Source: Algibacter luteus
GTDB lineage: Bacteria; Bacteroidota; Bacteroidia; Flavobacteriales; Flavobacteriaceae
Direction: 5' to 3'
DNA length: 64,000 nucleotides
Assembly (NCBI RefSeq): GCF_900141715.1
Contig: NZ_FQYK01000001.1
Location: forward strand, 124,001-188,000
The notes under the pieces: model-generated
What the model saw: the letters and a program-made list of their open reading frames with translations, nothing else
Database searches by the model: none
Told to the model about the DNA's origin: nothing
Part shown: positions 16,989 to 26,104 of the stretch, piece by piece
Layout of the letters: each line of letters begins with the position of its first letter
How positions within the stretch are numbered: position 1 is the first letter of the stretch
Made by a program: the position numbers and the translations under genes

Positions 16989-17423
16989 ATGAAAAATATA
17001 CTAGTTACTTTGGATTTTGAAGAAAACGAAAAACAGTTAATTGATGTTGCTACTCAATTTGCGCAATCCTTCAATTCTAAATTATGGCTTATTCATATAA
17101 CTGCGCCAGATCCTGATTTCGTTGGTTATGATGCTGGACCACAATATATAAGAGATAATAGAGCAAAAGAAATTAAAAAGGAGCATAGGCAACTGGAAGA
17201 TTACTGCAGAGCACTTGAAAAACAAGGTATGGATGCAGATGGCATATTATTACAAGGTGCAACTACAGAAATGATAATAAAAAAATCTGAAAAATTAAAT
17301 ATAGACCTTATAATTACTGGTCATCGAAATCGCGGTATTTTCTACAAGGCACTATTAGGAAGTGTTTCATCTCAAATAATTAAAAAATCCAAAATACCTG
17401 TACTTGTTATTCCATTGAGATAG
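16989..17423 (+). CDS. Universal stress protein, single UspA domain
   Basis: The 144-residue protein is one UspA domain. It starts MKNILVTLDFEENEKQLIDVA and ends with the nucleotide-binding signature GHRNRGIFYKALLGSVSSQIIKKSKIPVLVIP, which keeps the G..G.........GS pattern of ATP-binding members. It is distinct from the two-domain UspA at 281-1114. It is transcribed alone after a 246-bp gap in which I see no gene. Confidence 0.88.
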   Translation: MKNILVTLDFEENEKQLIDVATQFAQSFNSKLWLIHITAPDPDFVGYDAGPQYIRDNRAKEIKKEHRQLEDYCRALEKQGMDADGILLQGATTEMIIKKSEKLNIDLIITGHRNRGIFYKALLGSVSSQIIKKSKIPVLVIPLR

Positions 17424-17499
17424 TTAAAAAACACATATAGTATTCTCAAAACATCATTGAATTTTGATTGTAGTTATTTTAACTATGGATTATTCTCTT

Positions 17500-19653
17500 C
17501 TATAAATTATCCAACTGATTACTCTTTTTATCCTCACTAATGGTCCAGAAAAAACCAACAAAAAAGAATTGATCTGTTGCAGGTTGTAAAGCACGCCTGT
17601 TAAAATTACCATTAACATCTGGGGTATTCGCATATTGATAGCCATTTATGTTTTTAAATCCTAAAACATTATTAACGCTTGCATAAAGTATTTTTTGCGG
17701 ACTAATTAAATATGCCCAATTCACACTTAAACTATTAAAAGCTTTGGTTTTTGCGTTTAAAAACCCAGGATTGTTTGGGTTGGTATAAGTTCGTCCCGAT
17801 GCATGTGCAAAACTAAAACCCAATTGACTGCGCCATTTATCAACCCAATACTTCCCAACTATTGAAAGGTTATGTGTGTTTGCAAAATCGGGTTGCGCTT
17901 TGGTAAGGTAATTTTTGTAGTCGCGCTCGGTATCTAAAAATGAATAGCTTAACCAATAATCAAAATTCTTTAGGCTTTTACTATCTCTCCAAAAGAAATC
18001 CACACCGCGTGCAAAACCACTTCCGCCGTTACTATAGTTGCTATCAAAATTTGCAAATTCAGAATCGTACTTCACTAAATTATTATAAGTTTTATAATAA
18101 GCTTCCGCTCTAAATAACTTTCTATCGGCATTGTATTGATAGTTAAATATATAATGTGATGTTTGCTCAGAATTTAAATCTTGATTAAACTTCAATACTT
18201 CACTGGAAGGGTTTTGGTAAAATTCGCCATATGCCAACGATAACTGACTTTTTCCACTGGTTTTATAAGCCAAAGATAATCTCGGAGCTATTTTGAAATC
18301 CTTAAATATCGCGCTGTATTCTCCTCGTAAACCCGTTTTAAAGGCAAGCTTTTTGGAAAGGAAAATATCAGCTTCGGCATAGGTTGCAGCAATATTGTTA
18401 TTATATCGGTAATTGGTTGCTTCAATGCTTTCATCTTGATATCTCTCATCAAAGTTTGTTGCAAAATACTCAGCTCCAAAATAGAGTTTAAAACGGTTAC
18501 TTATTCTGTTTTTGAATTTTAACTTTGTATGTAAAGAGTTTTCTCTGTCGTTAATTTGGCTTTCAATAACGTTTAAATTGTTTTTGGCATGCGTGAAGCT
18601 CACACCTCCAAAAATCGACCAAGTAGGGCTTAAAACACCATCATAGGAGCCATTAATATAGACGTTATTATTCTTTAATTTGATGTAGGCGCCTTCAGGT
18701 TCGTTTATATCTTCTTGAGTTAATTCGAACCCAGTAGCGTCAAAAGCACTGTATAACTTAATTAAACCGGCATTGGTTTTTCTTCTAAAAACTGCTTCTC
18801 CAGAAACTGTTTCAAAAGGTTTAATCCAATCGTTTCTATTTTTAAAAATGGCGTTATACGGGGCTAAATTAATATATGACGCATTAACACTCACTGAGCT
18901 TTTCTCCCATTTTTGAGTATTCCCGAGTGTTGCTCCAACGCTCATTATACCAATATCTGTTTTCTCTTGGTCGGGTTCGTCAACGGTATTTAAAAGCAAC
19001 ACACTAGATAAGGCTTGCCCATATTCAGCCGAATAACCGCCAGTAGAAAAGGTAACTCCATCAAACAAAAACGGCGAGTATCGACCTCTTGTTGGTGCAT
19101 TATTGGTAGTTGGTGAATACGGTGTAAATACACGAATACCATCAATAAAAATTTGGGTTTCGTTGGCATCTCCACCTCGTACAAATAACCTACCATCTTC
19201 GGCAACTGTTGTTGTTCCTGGTAAAGTTTGTAATGCGCCTACAAAATCGCCTAAGGCACTTGCGGTAGTTACAACATCTAATGGCTTTAAAACATTAACC
19301 TTACTATTATCCCCTGCTGCAAAAGTACCTGCCGATAGCACAACAGCATCTAACATATTCACATCATCAAGAAGTTTTATTGTTAAATCTTGCATAAAAC
19401 TCACGTCACCAATCATAGTATACGTTTCATAAGATAGAAATGAAACCACTAAGTTTTGTGTTCCTGTTTCGGAAGTTTTAAATGAAAAGGTACCACCAGC
19501 ACCTGAAGTGCTGCCATCATAAGTACCTTGTAAATAAATATTCGCACCTTCGATAGGTTCATTTTTTGAATTGAGTACAGTTCCGTTGATTGTCGTTTGA
19601 GCTGAAATTTGAATACTTAATAAAGCTAAAAGAATAAAAGTTAATGTTTTCAT
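17500..19653 (-). CDS. TonB-dependent receptor with carboxypeptidase-like N-domain
   Basis: The 717-residue outer-membrane protein has a signal peptide (1-18), a carboxypeptidase-regulatory-like beta-sandwich (about 20-100, TINGTVLNSKNEPIEGANIYLQGTYDGSTSGAGG), a plug domain (about 115-225, with TVAEDGRLFVRGGDANETQIFIDGIRVF) and a beta-barrel ending in a terminal strand (QFFFVGFFWTIS...). No SusD partner is next to it, so it is not a classic SusC pair; an iron or small-molecule cargo is as likely as a glycan. A LytTR-type site (19725-19795) lies upstream. Confidence 0.9.
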   Translation of the reverse strand: MKTLTFILLALLSIQISAQTTINGTVLNSKNEPIEGANIYLQGTYDGSTSGAGGTFSFKTSETGTQNLVVSFLSYETYTMIGDVSFMQDLTIKLLDDVNMLDAVVLSAGTFAAGDNSKVNVLKPLDVVTTASALGDFVGALQTLPGTTTVAEDGRLFVRGGDANETQIFIDGIRVFTPYSPTTNNAPTRGRYSPFLFDGVTFSTGGYSAEYGQALSSVLLLNTVDEPDQEKTDIGIMSVGATLGNTQKWEKSSVSVNASYINLAPYNAIFKNRNDWIKPFETVSGEAVFRRKTNAGLIKLYSAFDATGFELTQEDINEPEGAYIKLKNNNVYINGSYDGVLSPTWSIFGGVSFTHAKNNLNVIESQINDRENSLHTKLKFKNRISNRFKLYFGAEYFATNFDERYQDESIEATNYRYNNNIAATYAEADIFLSKKLAFKTGLRGEYSAIFKDFKIAPRLSLAYKTSGKSQLSLAYGEFYQNPSSEVLKFNQDLNSEQTSHYIFNYQYNADRKLFRAEAYYKTYNNLVKYDSEFANFDSNYSNGGSGFARGVDFFWRDSKSLKNFDYWLSYSFLDTERDYKNYLTKAQPDFANTHNLSIVGKYWVDKWRSQLGFSFAHASGRTYTNPNNPGFLNAKTKAFNSLSVNWAYLISPQKILYASVNNVLGFKNINGYQYANTPDVNGNFNRRALQPATDQFFFVGFFWTISEDKKSNQLDNL

Positions 19654-19683
19654 GATTGATTATTTACTGTTCGTTTTTCATGA

Positions 19684-19700
19684 GCTGAAATTTTTTCAGC
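19684..19700 (-). promoter_or_regulatory. Leader inverted repeat before TonB-dependent receptor
   Basis: GCTGAAA, 3 bp, TTTCAGC form a perfect 7-bp inverted repeat ending 30 bp upstream of the receptor ATG. It lies downstream of the predicted -7 box (19725-19732) and so within the mRNA leader, where it could form a small hairpin. It resembles the palindrome at 14633-14651. Confidence 0.3.
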
Positions 19701-19724
19701 ATCTGAAAATTTTAATTGATGAGA

Positions 19725-19795
19725 CAAAAATGCAATTAGATTCTTGTTACCAAAATTCTAAATTACCGAACTGTAATTTTTACATGATGAATTGA
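19725..19795 (-). promoter_or_regulatory. LytTR-type operator plus -7 box, TonB-dependent receptor
   Basis: On the minus strand TCAATTCATC (weaker half), 11 bp, then ACAGTTCGGT give the 21-bp periodicity. CATTTTTG (19732-19725) follows exactly 32 bp later. The second half-site is identical to that of the kinase operon. It lies in the 555-bp gap between the receptor and sigma-factor genes; the rest of that gap (19796-20208) shows nothing I can support. Confidence 0.6.
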
Positions 19796-20208
19796 AAAGA
19801 CCGAAATAAAGCTTCTAAAAAAAACTCAAAAATTATCTTAATCTCTACACTCGCGAACAAAAACTATTCAAGCTTTTTTAAGCCAAATTGCAACAAATAA
19901 ATATTTTATATATTAGCTAAACTAAACTGCTTCAAAACGCGTAAAATCACCTCAAAACATATCATAGATTTCTTCTATAGTTAATATTCAACATTTTGAT
20001 TACCAGATATAAACAAACAAAATATAAACTAAAGGTTTAATTTTTATAAACTAATCCTTTCGTCTATAATTTTTCAAAAATTCTAATTAAAATAGCCTAA
20101 ATTGAAATCTATTTATCATAACATTTTTAAGAACATTACCATTATATTTATAGCTTCATGTAACGTTTTAAAAAATTAAGCTACTTACATAGTAACTAAA
20201 CCACGCCA

Positions 20209-20703
20209 TTGAATAAAGAACTGGAACATAATTTTGTAAAATTGTTAGAGCAGCATCAAAATATTGTGCACAAAGTTTGTCGTTTGTACACCAATAATCA
20301 AGATGCGCATAACGATTTGTTTCAAGAGATAACCATACAACTCTGGAAAGCATATCCAAAGTTTCGTGGCGATGCAAAATTTAGCACTTGGATGTATCGT
20401 GTAGGCCTAAATACTGCCATTACACTTTACAGAAAATCGAAACGCTCTATAAACACACAAAATTTTGAGGGCGTAGAATTCAAAATAAAAGCCGAAGTTT
20501 ATGATGATACCGAAGAACAACAATTAAAAATATTATACAAAGCTGTACACCAATTAAACGATATTGAAAAAGCTCTTGTTTTTCTGTATTTAGAAGACAA
20601 AGACTATAGGGAAATTAGTGAAACACTTGGTATAAGTGAAGTGAATGCCAGAGTAAAGATGAACCGAATTAAAACTAAACTTAGAACCATTTTAAATCCG
20701 TAA
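20209..20703 (+). CDS. ECF-type RNA polymerase sigma factor
   Basis: The 164-residue protein has a region 2 (about 12-80; HKVCRLYTNNQDAHNDLFQEITIQLWKAYPKFRGDAKFSTWMYRVGLNTAI) and a region 4 helix-turn-helix (about 108-160; LEDKDYREISETLGISEVNARVKMNRIKTKL). A TTG at 20209 is the only sensible start, because an in-frame TAA lies 12 bases upstream and the next ATG is inside region 2. The membrane protein gene 4 bp downstream is its probable anti-sigma partner. Its regulon is unknown. Confidence 0.88.
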   Translation: MNKELEHNFVKLLEQHQNIVHKVCRLYTNNQDAHNDLFQEITIQLWKAYPKFRGDAKFSTWMYRVGLNTAITLYRKSKRSINTQNFEGVEFKIKAEVYDDTEEQQLKILYKAVHQLNDIEKALVFLYLEDKDYREISETLGISEVNARVKMNRIKTKLRTILNP

Positions 20704-20707
20704 GATT

Positions 20708-21349
20708 ATGGATGAATTAGATTTATTAAAAAAAGACTGGAATAAGGACGATAGCACCTACCCAAAACTATCTTATAACGAGATTTATAAGATGATTTTA
20801 AAAAAATCGTCTTCTATTGTCAAATGGATATTTATCATCAGCCTGCTAGAATTTGGGTTCTGGTTAGCCTTGTCTTTTTTGTTAAAGGGCACCGCCTATT
20901 CTAGCAAAATGGAATCGCTAAACATGAACCATATCCTTATCCCTATAACCGTTATCAGTTATGCTGTTTTAATCTATTTCTTCTATCTATTTTACAAAAA
21001 TTATAGAAATATTTCTGCCACCGATAGTTCCAAAAAACTCATGGAAAACATCATAAAAACCAGAAAAACAGTCAAGTACTATGTGATTTTCAACCTAGCC
21101 TCATTGGTTGTTGGCGCATGTATTGGTGCATTTTACGGTTTCAGTCACAACCCAGAGTTTTCAGATAAATTACAACTAGCCTCAGCCAATGGCGAAGTCT
21201 TTAAATTTTACGCCCTTTTATTTATCGTTACCATAATAATTTTAGCCATAGTAATTGGGGTTTTACTACTATTTTACTGGCTCATTTACGGTATTCTTTT
21301 AAAGCGCCTCAATCAGAATTACAAAGAACTAAAAAAACTGGAAGTTTAA
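20708..21349 (+). CDS. Membrane protein, candidate anti-sigma factor
   Basis: The 213-residue protein has a cytoplasmic N-terminus (1-35; MDELDLLKKDWNKDDSTYPKLSYNEIYKMI) and four membrane helices (about 37-62, 75-97, 117-140, 165-195). It lacks a zinc-binding HX3CX2C motif, but the N-terminal LLKKDW pattern followed by membrane helices is seen in flavobacterial proteins encoded directly after ECF sigma factors. It starts 4 bp after the sigma gene. The anti-sigma role is inferred from context only. Confidence 0.6.
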   Translation: MDELDLLKKDWNKDDSTYPKLSYNEIYKMILKKSSSIVKWIFIISLLEFGFWLALSFLLKGTAYSSKMESLNMNHILIPITVISYAVLIYFFYLFYKNYRNISATDSSKKLMENIIKTRKTVKYYVIFNLASLVVGACIGAFYGFSHNPEFSDKLQLASANGEVFKFYALLFIVTIIILAIVIGVLLLFYWLIYGILLKRLNQNYKELKKLEV

Positions 21350-21355
21350 ATATCA

Positions 21356-21460
21356 TTAGGGCGCCTGCCTGCCGGCAGGCAGGTTCTCCTAAGGGTCGCG
21401 CTACACTGCAAGTCCTCGCTCGAACCTCGCTGTGGGCTTTCCGCTGCAATCGCTAACGCG
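21356..21460 (-). repeat. Dispersed intergenic repeat, copy 3 (reverse)
   Basis: Read on the minus strand it begins GCGTTAGCGATTGCAG, passes GAAAGCCC, and ends with CCTGCCTGCCGGCAGG and CGCCCTAA. It occupies the gap between two convergent genes. Confidence 0.7.
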
Positions 21461-21486
21461 GGTTTCATCTTTTGTTTTAAGTTTAG

Positions 21487-22077
21487 TTAAACATTATAGC
21501 TTTCAACTTCAATTACCTCACCAACTTGCATAGACTTTATATGCATATTTCCTACTCTAACACGAACCAGTCGCAATGTTGGAAAACCAACTGCCGAAGT
21601 CATTTTTCTAACCTGCCTAAACTTACCTTCATTTAAAGTTACAGAAATCCATGTGGTTGGTCCGTGGCGCGCATCTCTTATCTTTTTAGCACGCTTTGGT
21701 AAATCTGGTTCGCCATTCAATTTAAATACCTTACAGGGCTTTGTTTTATACTTTTTACCGTTAAAACCAATTTCAACACCACCTTCAAGTTTTTCAATAG
21801 CCTCTTCTGTAATATCGCCATCCACTAATGCATAATACTCTTTGTCCACTTTTTGGCTATTAACAAAATCGCTCATCTTACCATCGGTAGTCAGCAATAA
21901 CAAACCTTCCGATTTTTCATCAAGTCTGCCAATGGCCATTATGTTTTCAGGAAAATCTTCTAGCTTACCCAAAAAGTTTTTAGATTGTTGTTTTGAATCA
22001 TTACTGCTAAACTGACTCAAATACCCATAAGGTTTGTAAATAACAAAATGCCTGTGGCTGGTTTTACGCACTTCCAT
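21487..22077 (-). CDS. RsuA/RluE-type rRNA pseudouridine synthase
   Basis: The 196-residue protein is a stand-alone RsuA-family catalytic domain without an S4 domain, like RluE (23S rRNA). It begins with RHFVIYKPYGYLSQFSS; the catalytic aspartate is D53 in GRLDEKSEGLLLLTTDG; KFRQVRKMTSAVGFPTLRLVRVRVG near the end is the conserved closing motif. It isomerises uridine to pseudouridine in rRNA. Its ATG lies inside the 3' end of topB (14-bp overlap), so the two are co-transcribed, probably with translational coupling. Confidence 0.85.
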   Translation of the reverse strand: MEVRKTSHRHFVIYKPYGYLSQFSSNDSKQQSKNFLGKLEDFPENIMAIGRLDEKSEGLLLLTTDGKMSDFVNSQKVDKEYYALVDGDITEEAIEKLEGGVEIGFNGKKYKTKPCKVFKLNGEPDLPKRAKKIRDARHGPTTWISVTLNEGKFRQVRKMTSAVGFPTLRLVRVRVGNMHIKSMQVGEVIEVESYNV

Positions 22078-24355
22078 TTAATATGCTGTAAACAAGTTCG
22101 CGTGTTGGTTGTTGTCCGTTAATTTTAGTTCTCACAGCATCAAAGCTCACTTTAAAATCACATCCCGATTTATAAGCACTGCATCCATAAGCCATTTTAC
22201 CTTTTTTAACAGTGCCTTTTTTACATTTTGGGCACACCAATTCATTAGTCTTTGGTTTAGCTTTCTTTTGTTTTGGCTCTAGTTTTAACTTAAAATTTTC
22301 ATCAAACCTTAGCAAGCCTTCAACAGCACCAGCATCTGTTTTAAAACCCTTTAAATTAACCGTAGAACCTTTTTGAAGCAAGCGTATAAATTGCTTTTCT
22401 GAAATCTTCTTTCCAGCAAAACTAAACGGCATCACAAAATCGCAACCCGATTTATATTGGCTACAGCCATATGCAGACTTGCCTTTTATTACTTGACCTT
22501 GTTTACATTTTGGGCAAGCTTCAGCAGTAATACCAGCAACTTTTTTAGCTTTTGCTTTTTCAGCGCGCTTTTTAACAGTTACGGTATGGGAAATATTGGC
22601 ACGTTTGGTTTCAGATCTAACTTCATAAACCAACGCATCAACCATGCGTTTCATATTTTTTATAAACGCCCCAGCACTAAATTCACCTTTTTCTATATCT
22701 TTTAATTGCTTTTCCCAAGAGCCTGTTAATTCAGCAGATTTTAATAAATCATTTTGAATGGTATCAATTAACTGAATTCCTGTAATCGTAGGAAGCACCT
22801 GCTTTTTATTTCGTTTTATATATTTCCGTTTAAATAAGGTTTCTATAATATTGGCTCTGGTTGATGGTCGTCCAATACCATTTTCTTTCATCAAATCTCG
22901 TAATTCTTCATCATCAACCTGTTTACCAGCCGTTTCCATAGCACGCAATAAGGAAGCTTCTGTAAACTGATTAGGCGGTTTTGTTTCCTTTTCCAGAAAT
23001 GAAGGTTCATGTGGTCCTTTTTCTCCTTTTACAAAAGTTGGCAAAATACCTGTTTCTTTTTCTTTCTTATTTGCATCTTCAAATACAACGCGCCAACCTT
23101 TTTTTAGAATCTCTTTCCCTGTGGTTTTAAAAGACACCTCTGCCGCTTTTCCAATAACAGTGGTATTCGACACTGCACAATCTTCATAAAAAACAGCTAT
23201 AAACCGTTTTACAATAATATCATAAACCTGCTGCTGGTTGTATTGCAAGTTAGTTTGCATACCAGTTGGAATAATAGCATGGTGGTCGGTTACTTTTTTA
23301 TCATTAAACACCTTGGTAGATTTCTTAATCTTCTTACCTAAAAGTGGTTGCGTTAAATTAGAATAGTTGGTTAACTTTTGAAGAATTCCAGAAACTTTAG
23401 GGTAAATATCGTTTGGTAAAAATGTAGTATCTACTCTAGGGTACGTCACTACTTTACGCTCGTACAATGCCTGAACTATTTTCAGTGTTTCATCTGCTGA
23501 AAACCCAAACTTGGTATTACAATAAACCTGTAACCCTGTTAAATCGAATAACTTAGGCGCGTATTCTCTTCCTTTTTTCTTGGTAATCGATTCGATTTCA
23601 AAATCACTTTCTTTTACTTTGTTCGCTAAAGTTTCACCATCTTCTTTTTTGAGAAAACGTCCTTCCTCATAACTAAATAAGGTATCGCGATAAAGGGTTT
23701 GCAACTCCCAATACGGTTGTGGTTTAAAGTTTTCAATCTCTTTAAATCGATTTACAACCATGGCCAAAGTAGGCGTTTGCACTCGACCAACCGATAATAC
23801 TTGCTTATATCCACCATGTTTTACAGTATATAATCTTGTAGCATTGATGCCTAACAACCAATCGCCAATGGCTCTCGAAAAGCCCGCGTAATATAAATTA
23901 TCATAGTCTGTTGCGGGTTTAAGGTTTTCGAAACCTTCTTTAATCGCTTCGGTGGTTAGCGACGAAATCCAGAGTCGTTTGACTTCGCCTTTATAATTAG
24001 CCTCATTCATCACCCAACGCTGAATGAGCTCTCCTTCTTGACCAGCATCACCGCAGTTTATAATCACTTCGGCTTTATTAAATAAACTCTTAACAATTTT
24101 AAACTGCTTTTGTATTCCAGAATTTGAAACTACTTTCGTTTCAAACTTCTCGGGAAGCATAGGTAAGTTGTTTAAATCCCAACTTTTCCAATACGGTTTA
24201 TAATCAACCGGTTCTTTTAAGGTACACAAATGCCCAAAAGTATATGTGACGGCATAACCGTTGCCTTCAAAATAGCCATCGCGCTTAGTATTGGCGCCTA
24301 ATACAGCAGCAATTTCGCGGGCAACACTTGGTTTTTCGGCAATACAGACTTTCAT
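22064..24355 (-). CDS. topB: DNA topoisomerase III (type IA)
   Basis: The 763-residue type IA topoisomerase relaxes or decatenates DNA through a tyrosine intermediate. It has an N-terminal Toprim domain (1-140), the catalytic Y305 in VVTYPRVDTTFLP, and GIGRPSTRANIIETL in the toroidal part. Two C-terminal cysteine-containing repeats (CPKCKQGQVIKGKSAYGCSQYKSGCDF and a close copy about 100 residues later) are DNA-binding finger-like modules. The Toprim acidic motif reads DAGQEGE, where many family members have DxDREGE. It is the upstream gene of a pair with the pseudouridine synthase. Confidence 0.93.
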   Translation of the reverse strand: MKVCIAEKPSVAREIAAVLGANTKRDGYFEGNGYAVTYTFGHLCTLKEPVDYKPYWKSWDLNNLPMLPEKFETKVVSNSGIQKQFKIVKSLFNKAEVIINCGDAGQEGELIQRWVMNEANYKGEVKRLWISSLTTEAIKEGFENLKPATDYDNLYYAGFSRAIGDWLLGINATRLYTVKHGGYKQVLSVGRVQTPTLAMVVNRFKEIENFKPQPYWELQTLYRDTLFSYEEGRFLKKEDGETLANKVKESDFEIESITKKKGREYAPKLFDLTGLQVYCNTKFGFSADETLKIVQALYERKVVTYPRVDTTFLPNDIYPKVSGILQKLTNYSNLTQPLLGKKIKKSTKVFNDKKVTDHHAIIPTGMQTNLQYNQQQVYDIIVKRFIAVFYEDCAVSNTTVIGKAAEVSFKTTGKEILKKGWRVVFEDANKKEKETGILPTFVKGEKGPHEPSFLEKETKPPNQFTEASLLRAMETAGKQVDDEELRDLMKENGIGRPSTRANIIETLFKRKYIKRNKKQVLPTITGIQLIDTIQNDLLKSAELTGSWEKQLKDIEKGEFSAGAFIKNMKRMVDALVYEVRSETKRANISHTVTVKKRAEKAKAKKVAGITAEACPKCKQGQVIKGKSAYGCSQYKSGCDFVMPFSFAGKKISEKQFIRLLQKGSTVNLKGFKTDAGAVEGLLRFDENFKLKLEPKQKKAKPKTNELVCPKCKKGTVKKGKMAYGCSAYKSGCDFKVSFDAVRTKINGQQPTRELVYSILNGSA

Positions 24356-24570
24356 TAATATATCTTAAAAGAGTGCTGCAAAATAGAAATTTTAAAACGA
24401 GTTTAAAAAGGTAATTGTTAGGAGTTATTAACTGAAATTATAAGTTAAAACGGCAAATAGAAATAACACAGTTTCGACGACTTATTAGGCTTCGGAAAGA
24501 ATGAAAAATTTAACAAAAGAAAATCTACTATAATACCAAAATCTTCAGTTAAAAAAACATAAAAAATATA

Positions 24571-25380
24571 CTATTCTTTAATTTTCCATCGACGCAATTT
24601 ATCTAACTCTTCTTGCGCTTTCAATTCAGCTTCTGGGATAACCTTCAAAAACGAAGGATGTTGCTCAATGGCGTACTCAATTTTTTTTACGATATCTTCG
24701 GTAGTTTCGTTATCGTAATCAATTTCAAGAGGCGCTTTGATCTCCATGGATTGTAGGATGTTTTTCTTTTTTATACGCAATCCTTTTTTATCAAACGAAC
24801 GACGAAAACCATCAATAACAATAGGTACAACTACAGGTTTGTAGCGTTTAATAATGTGGGCAGTTCCTTTACGAATGGGTTTAAACGGTGTTGTGGTGCC
24901 CTGAGGAAAAGTAATTACCCAACCATCGTCTAGCGCCTTACCAATATTCGAAATATCGCTCATTTTCACTTGCCGTTGTACATCTTTACCCTCGCTACGC
25001 CATGTACGCTCAATACTTACTGAACCAACGTAAGCTAAAATCTTAGGCAATAAACCAGCTTTCATGGTTTCTTTAGCTGCAACATAATAGATATTTAACT
25101 TCGGATTCCAGAGGTAACCTACATTTTTTATAGAATCTGTTCGTCCGCTTAAACTCGCGTTAAACACATGAAACATAGCCACCACATCGGCAAAATAGGT
25201 TTGATGATTAGAGATGAACAGTACGTTAGTATCTGGTAAATCTTTTATGTGTTCCGAACCTTCAATCTGTAATTCATTAAACCCGCGAAAACGTCTATGG
25301 GTCATCGCACCAAGTATACGAATAAGCCATTTTTTTATAAATAATATATGTCCAAATGGATTTCTTTTAATCAATCCCAT
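24571..25380 (-). CDS. PlsC-like 1-acyl-glycerol-3-phosphate acyltransferase
   Basis: The 269-residue acyltransferase would act at the membrane in phospholipid or ornithine-lipid synthesis. The first motif is NHQTYFAD (H59, D65), with five instead of four residues between His and Asp. The third motif reads FPQGTTTPFKP, with Gln160 in place of the glutamate of FPEGT. Motif II is present near YVGSVSIERTW. Both variations look deliberate rather than decayed, since the rest of the domain is intact. The substrate could therefore differ from that of standard PlsC. It is followed upstream by a NUDIX gene on the same strand. Confidence 0.75.
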   Translation of the reverse strand: MGLIKRNPFGHILFIKKWLIRILGAMTHRRFRGFNELQIEGSEHIKDLPDTNVLFISNHQTYFADVVAMFHVFNASLSGRTDSIKNVGYLWNPKLNIYYVAAKETMKAGLLPKILAYVGSVSIERTWRSEGKDVQRQVKMSDISNIGKALDDGWVITFPQGTTTPFKPIRKGTAHIIKRYKPVVVPIVIDGFRRSFDKKGLRIKKKNILQSMEIKAPLEIDYDNETTEDIVKKIEYAIEQHPSFLKVIPEAELKAQEELDKLRRWKIKE

Positions 25381-25456
25381 AAATCGTGTGCTTAAGAGTT
25401 AGTAAGTTACTTAATTTTCTACAAATTAAGAATGCAAATGTAACAAAACTAACAAA

Positions 25457-26098
25457 CTACAAAAGTTGTTTTAGTAAGTCTTTAATTTCACTAAGCATCA
25501 TTGCGGTCGCTCCCCAAACGACATGGTTGTTTAATTTAAACGCAGGAACCTCAACCTCAATACTATAGGAAGTTGCTACAGTTTTTGTGATTAGCGATTG
25601 ATCATCTAGAAAATGTTCTAAATCAACTTCTATTAAAGCTTCTACCTCGCTATCTTGCTTTTTAAATTGTGGTGTATTTTCTGTAATTCCAATAAATGGT
25701 TGTACATAAAAGTTGCTTGGAGGAATATAAACTTGCGATACTTTTTTGAGTATTTGAATGGTTTCGATGGTAACGCCTACTTCTTCAGAAGTTTCTCTTA
25801 AAGCCGTATCTAATATAGATTTATCTTGTTTTTCCACTTTTCCCCCTGGAAATGCCACTTGATCAGAATGGACCCCTTTGTATGTTTTTCTAAGTATTAA
25901 TATAAATTTAGTTTGCTCGCTTTCATCTGGGTAAAATAAAGCTAAAACCCCAGCATGTTTGGCATTTTTAATGGCTTCTTCTTGCTTTTTAAGTAGCTCT
26001 TGACGAAATGGTGGCAGCATTTTAAAGTGCGAAGCTTCGGCTGGTAGCGGTATATTTTTTATTTTTGAAACTGATTTTAAAAATTCTTCAAACTTCAT
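25457..26098 (-). CDS. NUDIX hydrolase, CoA pyrophosphatase-like
   Basis: The 213-residue protein carries a complete NUDIX box, GGKVEKQDKSILDTALRETSEEVG (split across residues 85-108, catalytic RE..EE at 101-106). The preceding segment HAGVLALFYPDE...LRKTYKGVHSDQVAFPGG matches the CoA/NADH pyrophosphatase branch (YeaB/NudL-like). It probably hydrolyses CoA or acyl-CoA derivatives in the cytoplasm. It shares a direction and a 76-bp gap with the acyltransferase and is divergent from the cyclophilin with only 6 bp between starts. Confidence 0.85.
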   Translation of the reverse strand: MKFEEFLKSVSKIKNIPLPAEASHFKMLPPFRQELLKKQEEAIKNAKHAGVLALFYPDESEQTKFILILRKTYKGVHSDQVAFPGGKVEKQDKSILDTALRETSEEVGVTIETIQILKKVSQVYIPPSNFYVQPFIGITENTPQFKKQDSEVEALIEVDLEHFLDDQSLITKTVATSYSIEVEVPAFKLNNHVVWGATAMMLSEIKDLLKQLL

Positions 26099-26104
26099 AT
26101 ATCT

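Noticed and set aside
20168-20377. A 69-codon minus-strand ORF across the start of the sigma-factor gene.
   Set aside because: It is antisense to a clear ECF sigma factor and shows no family features.
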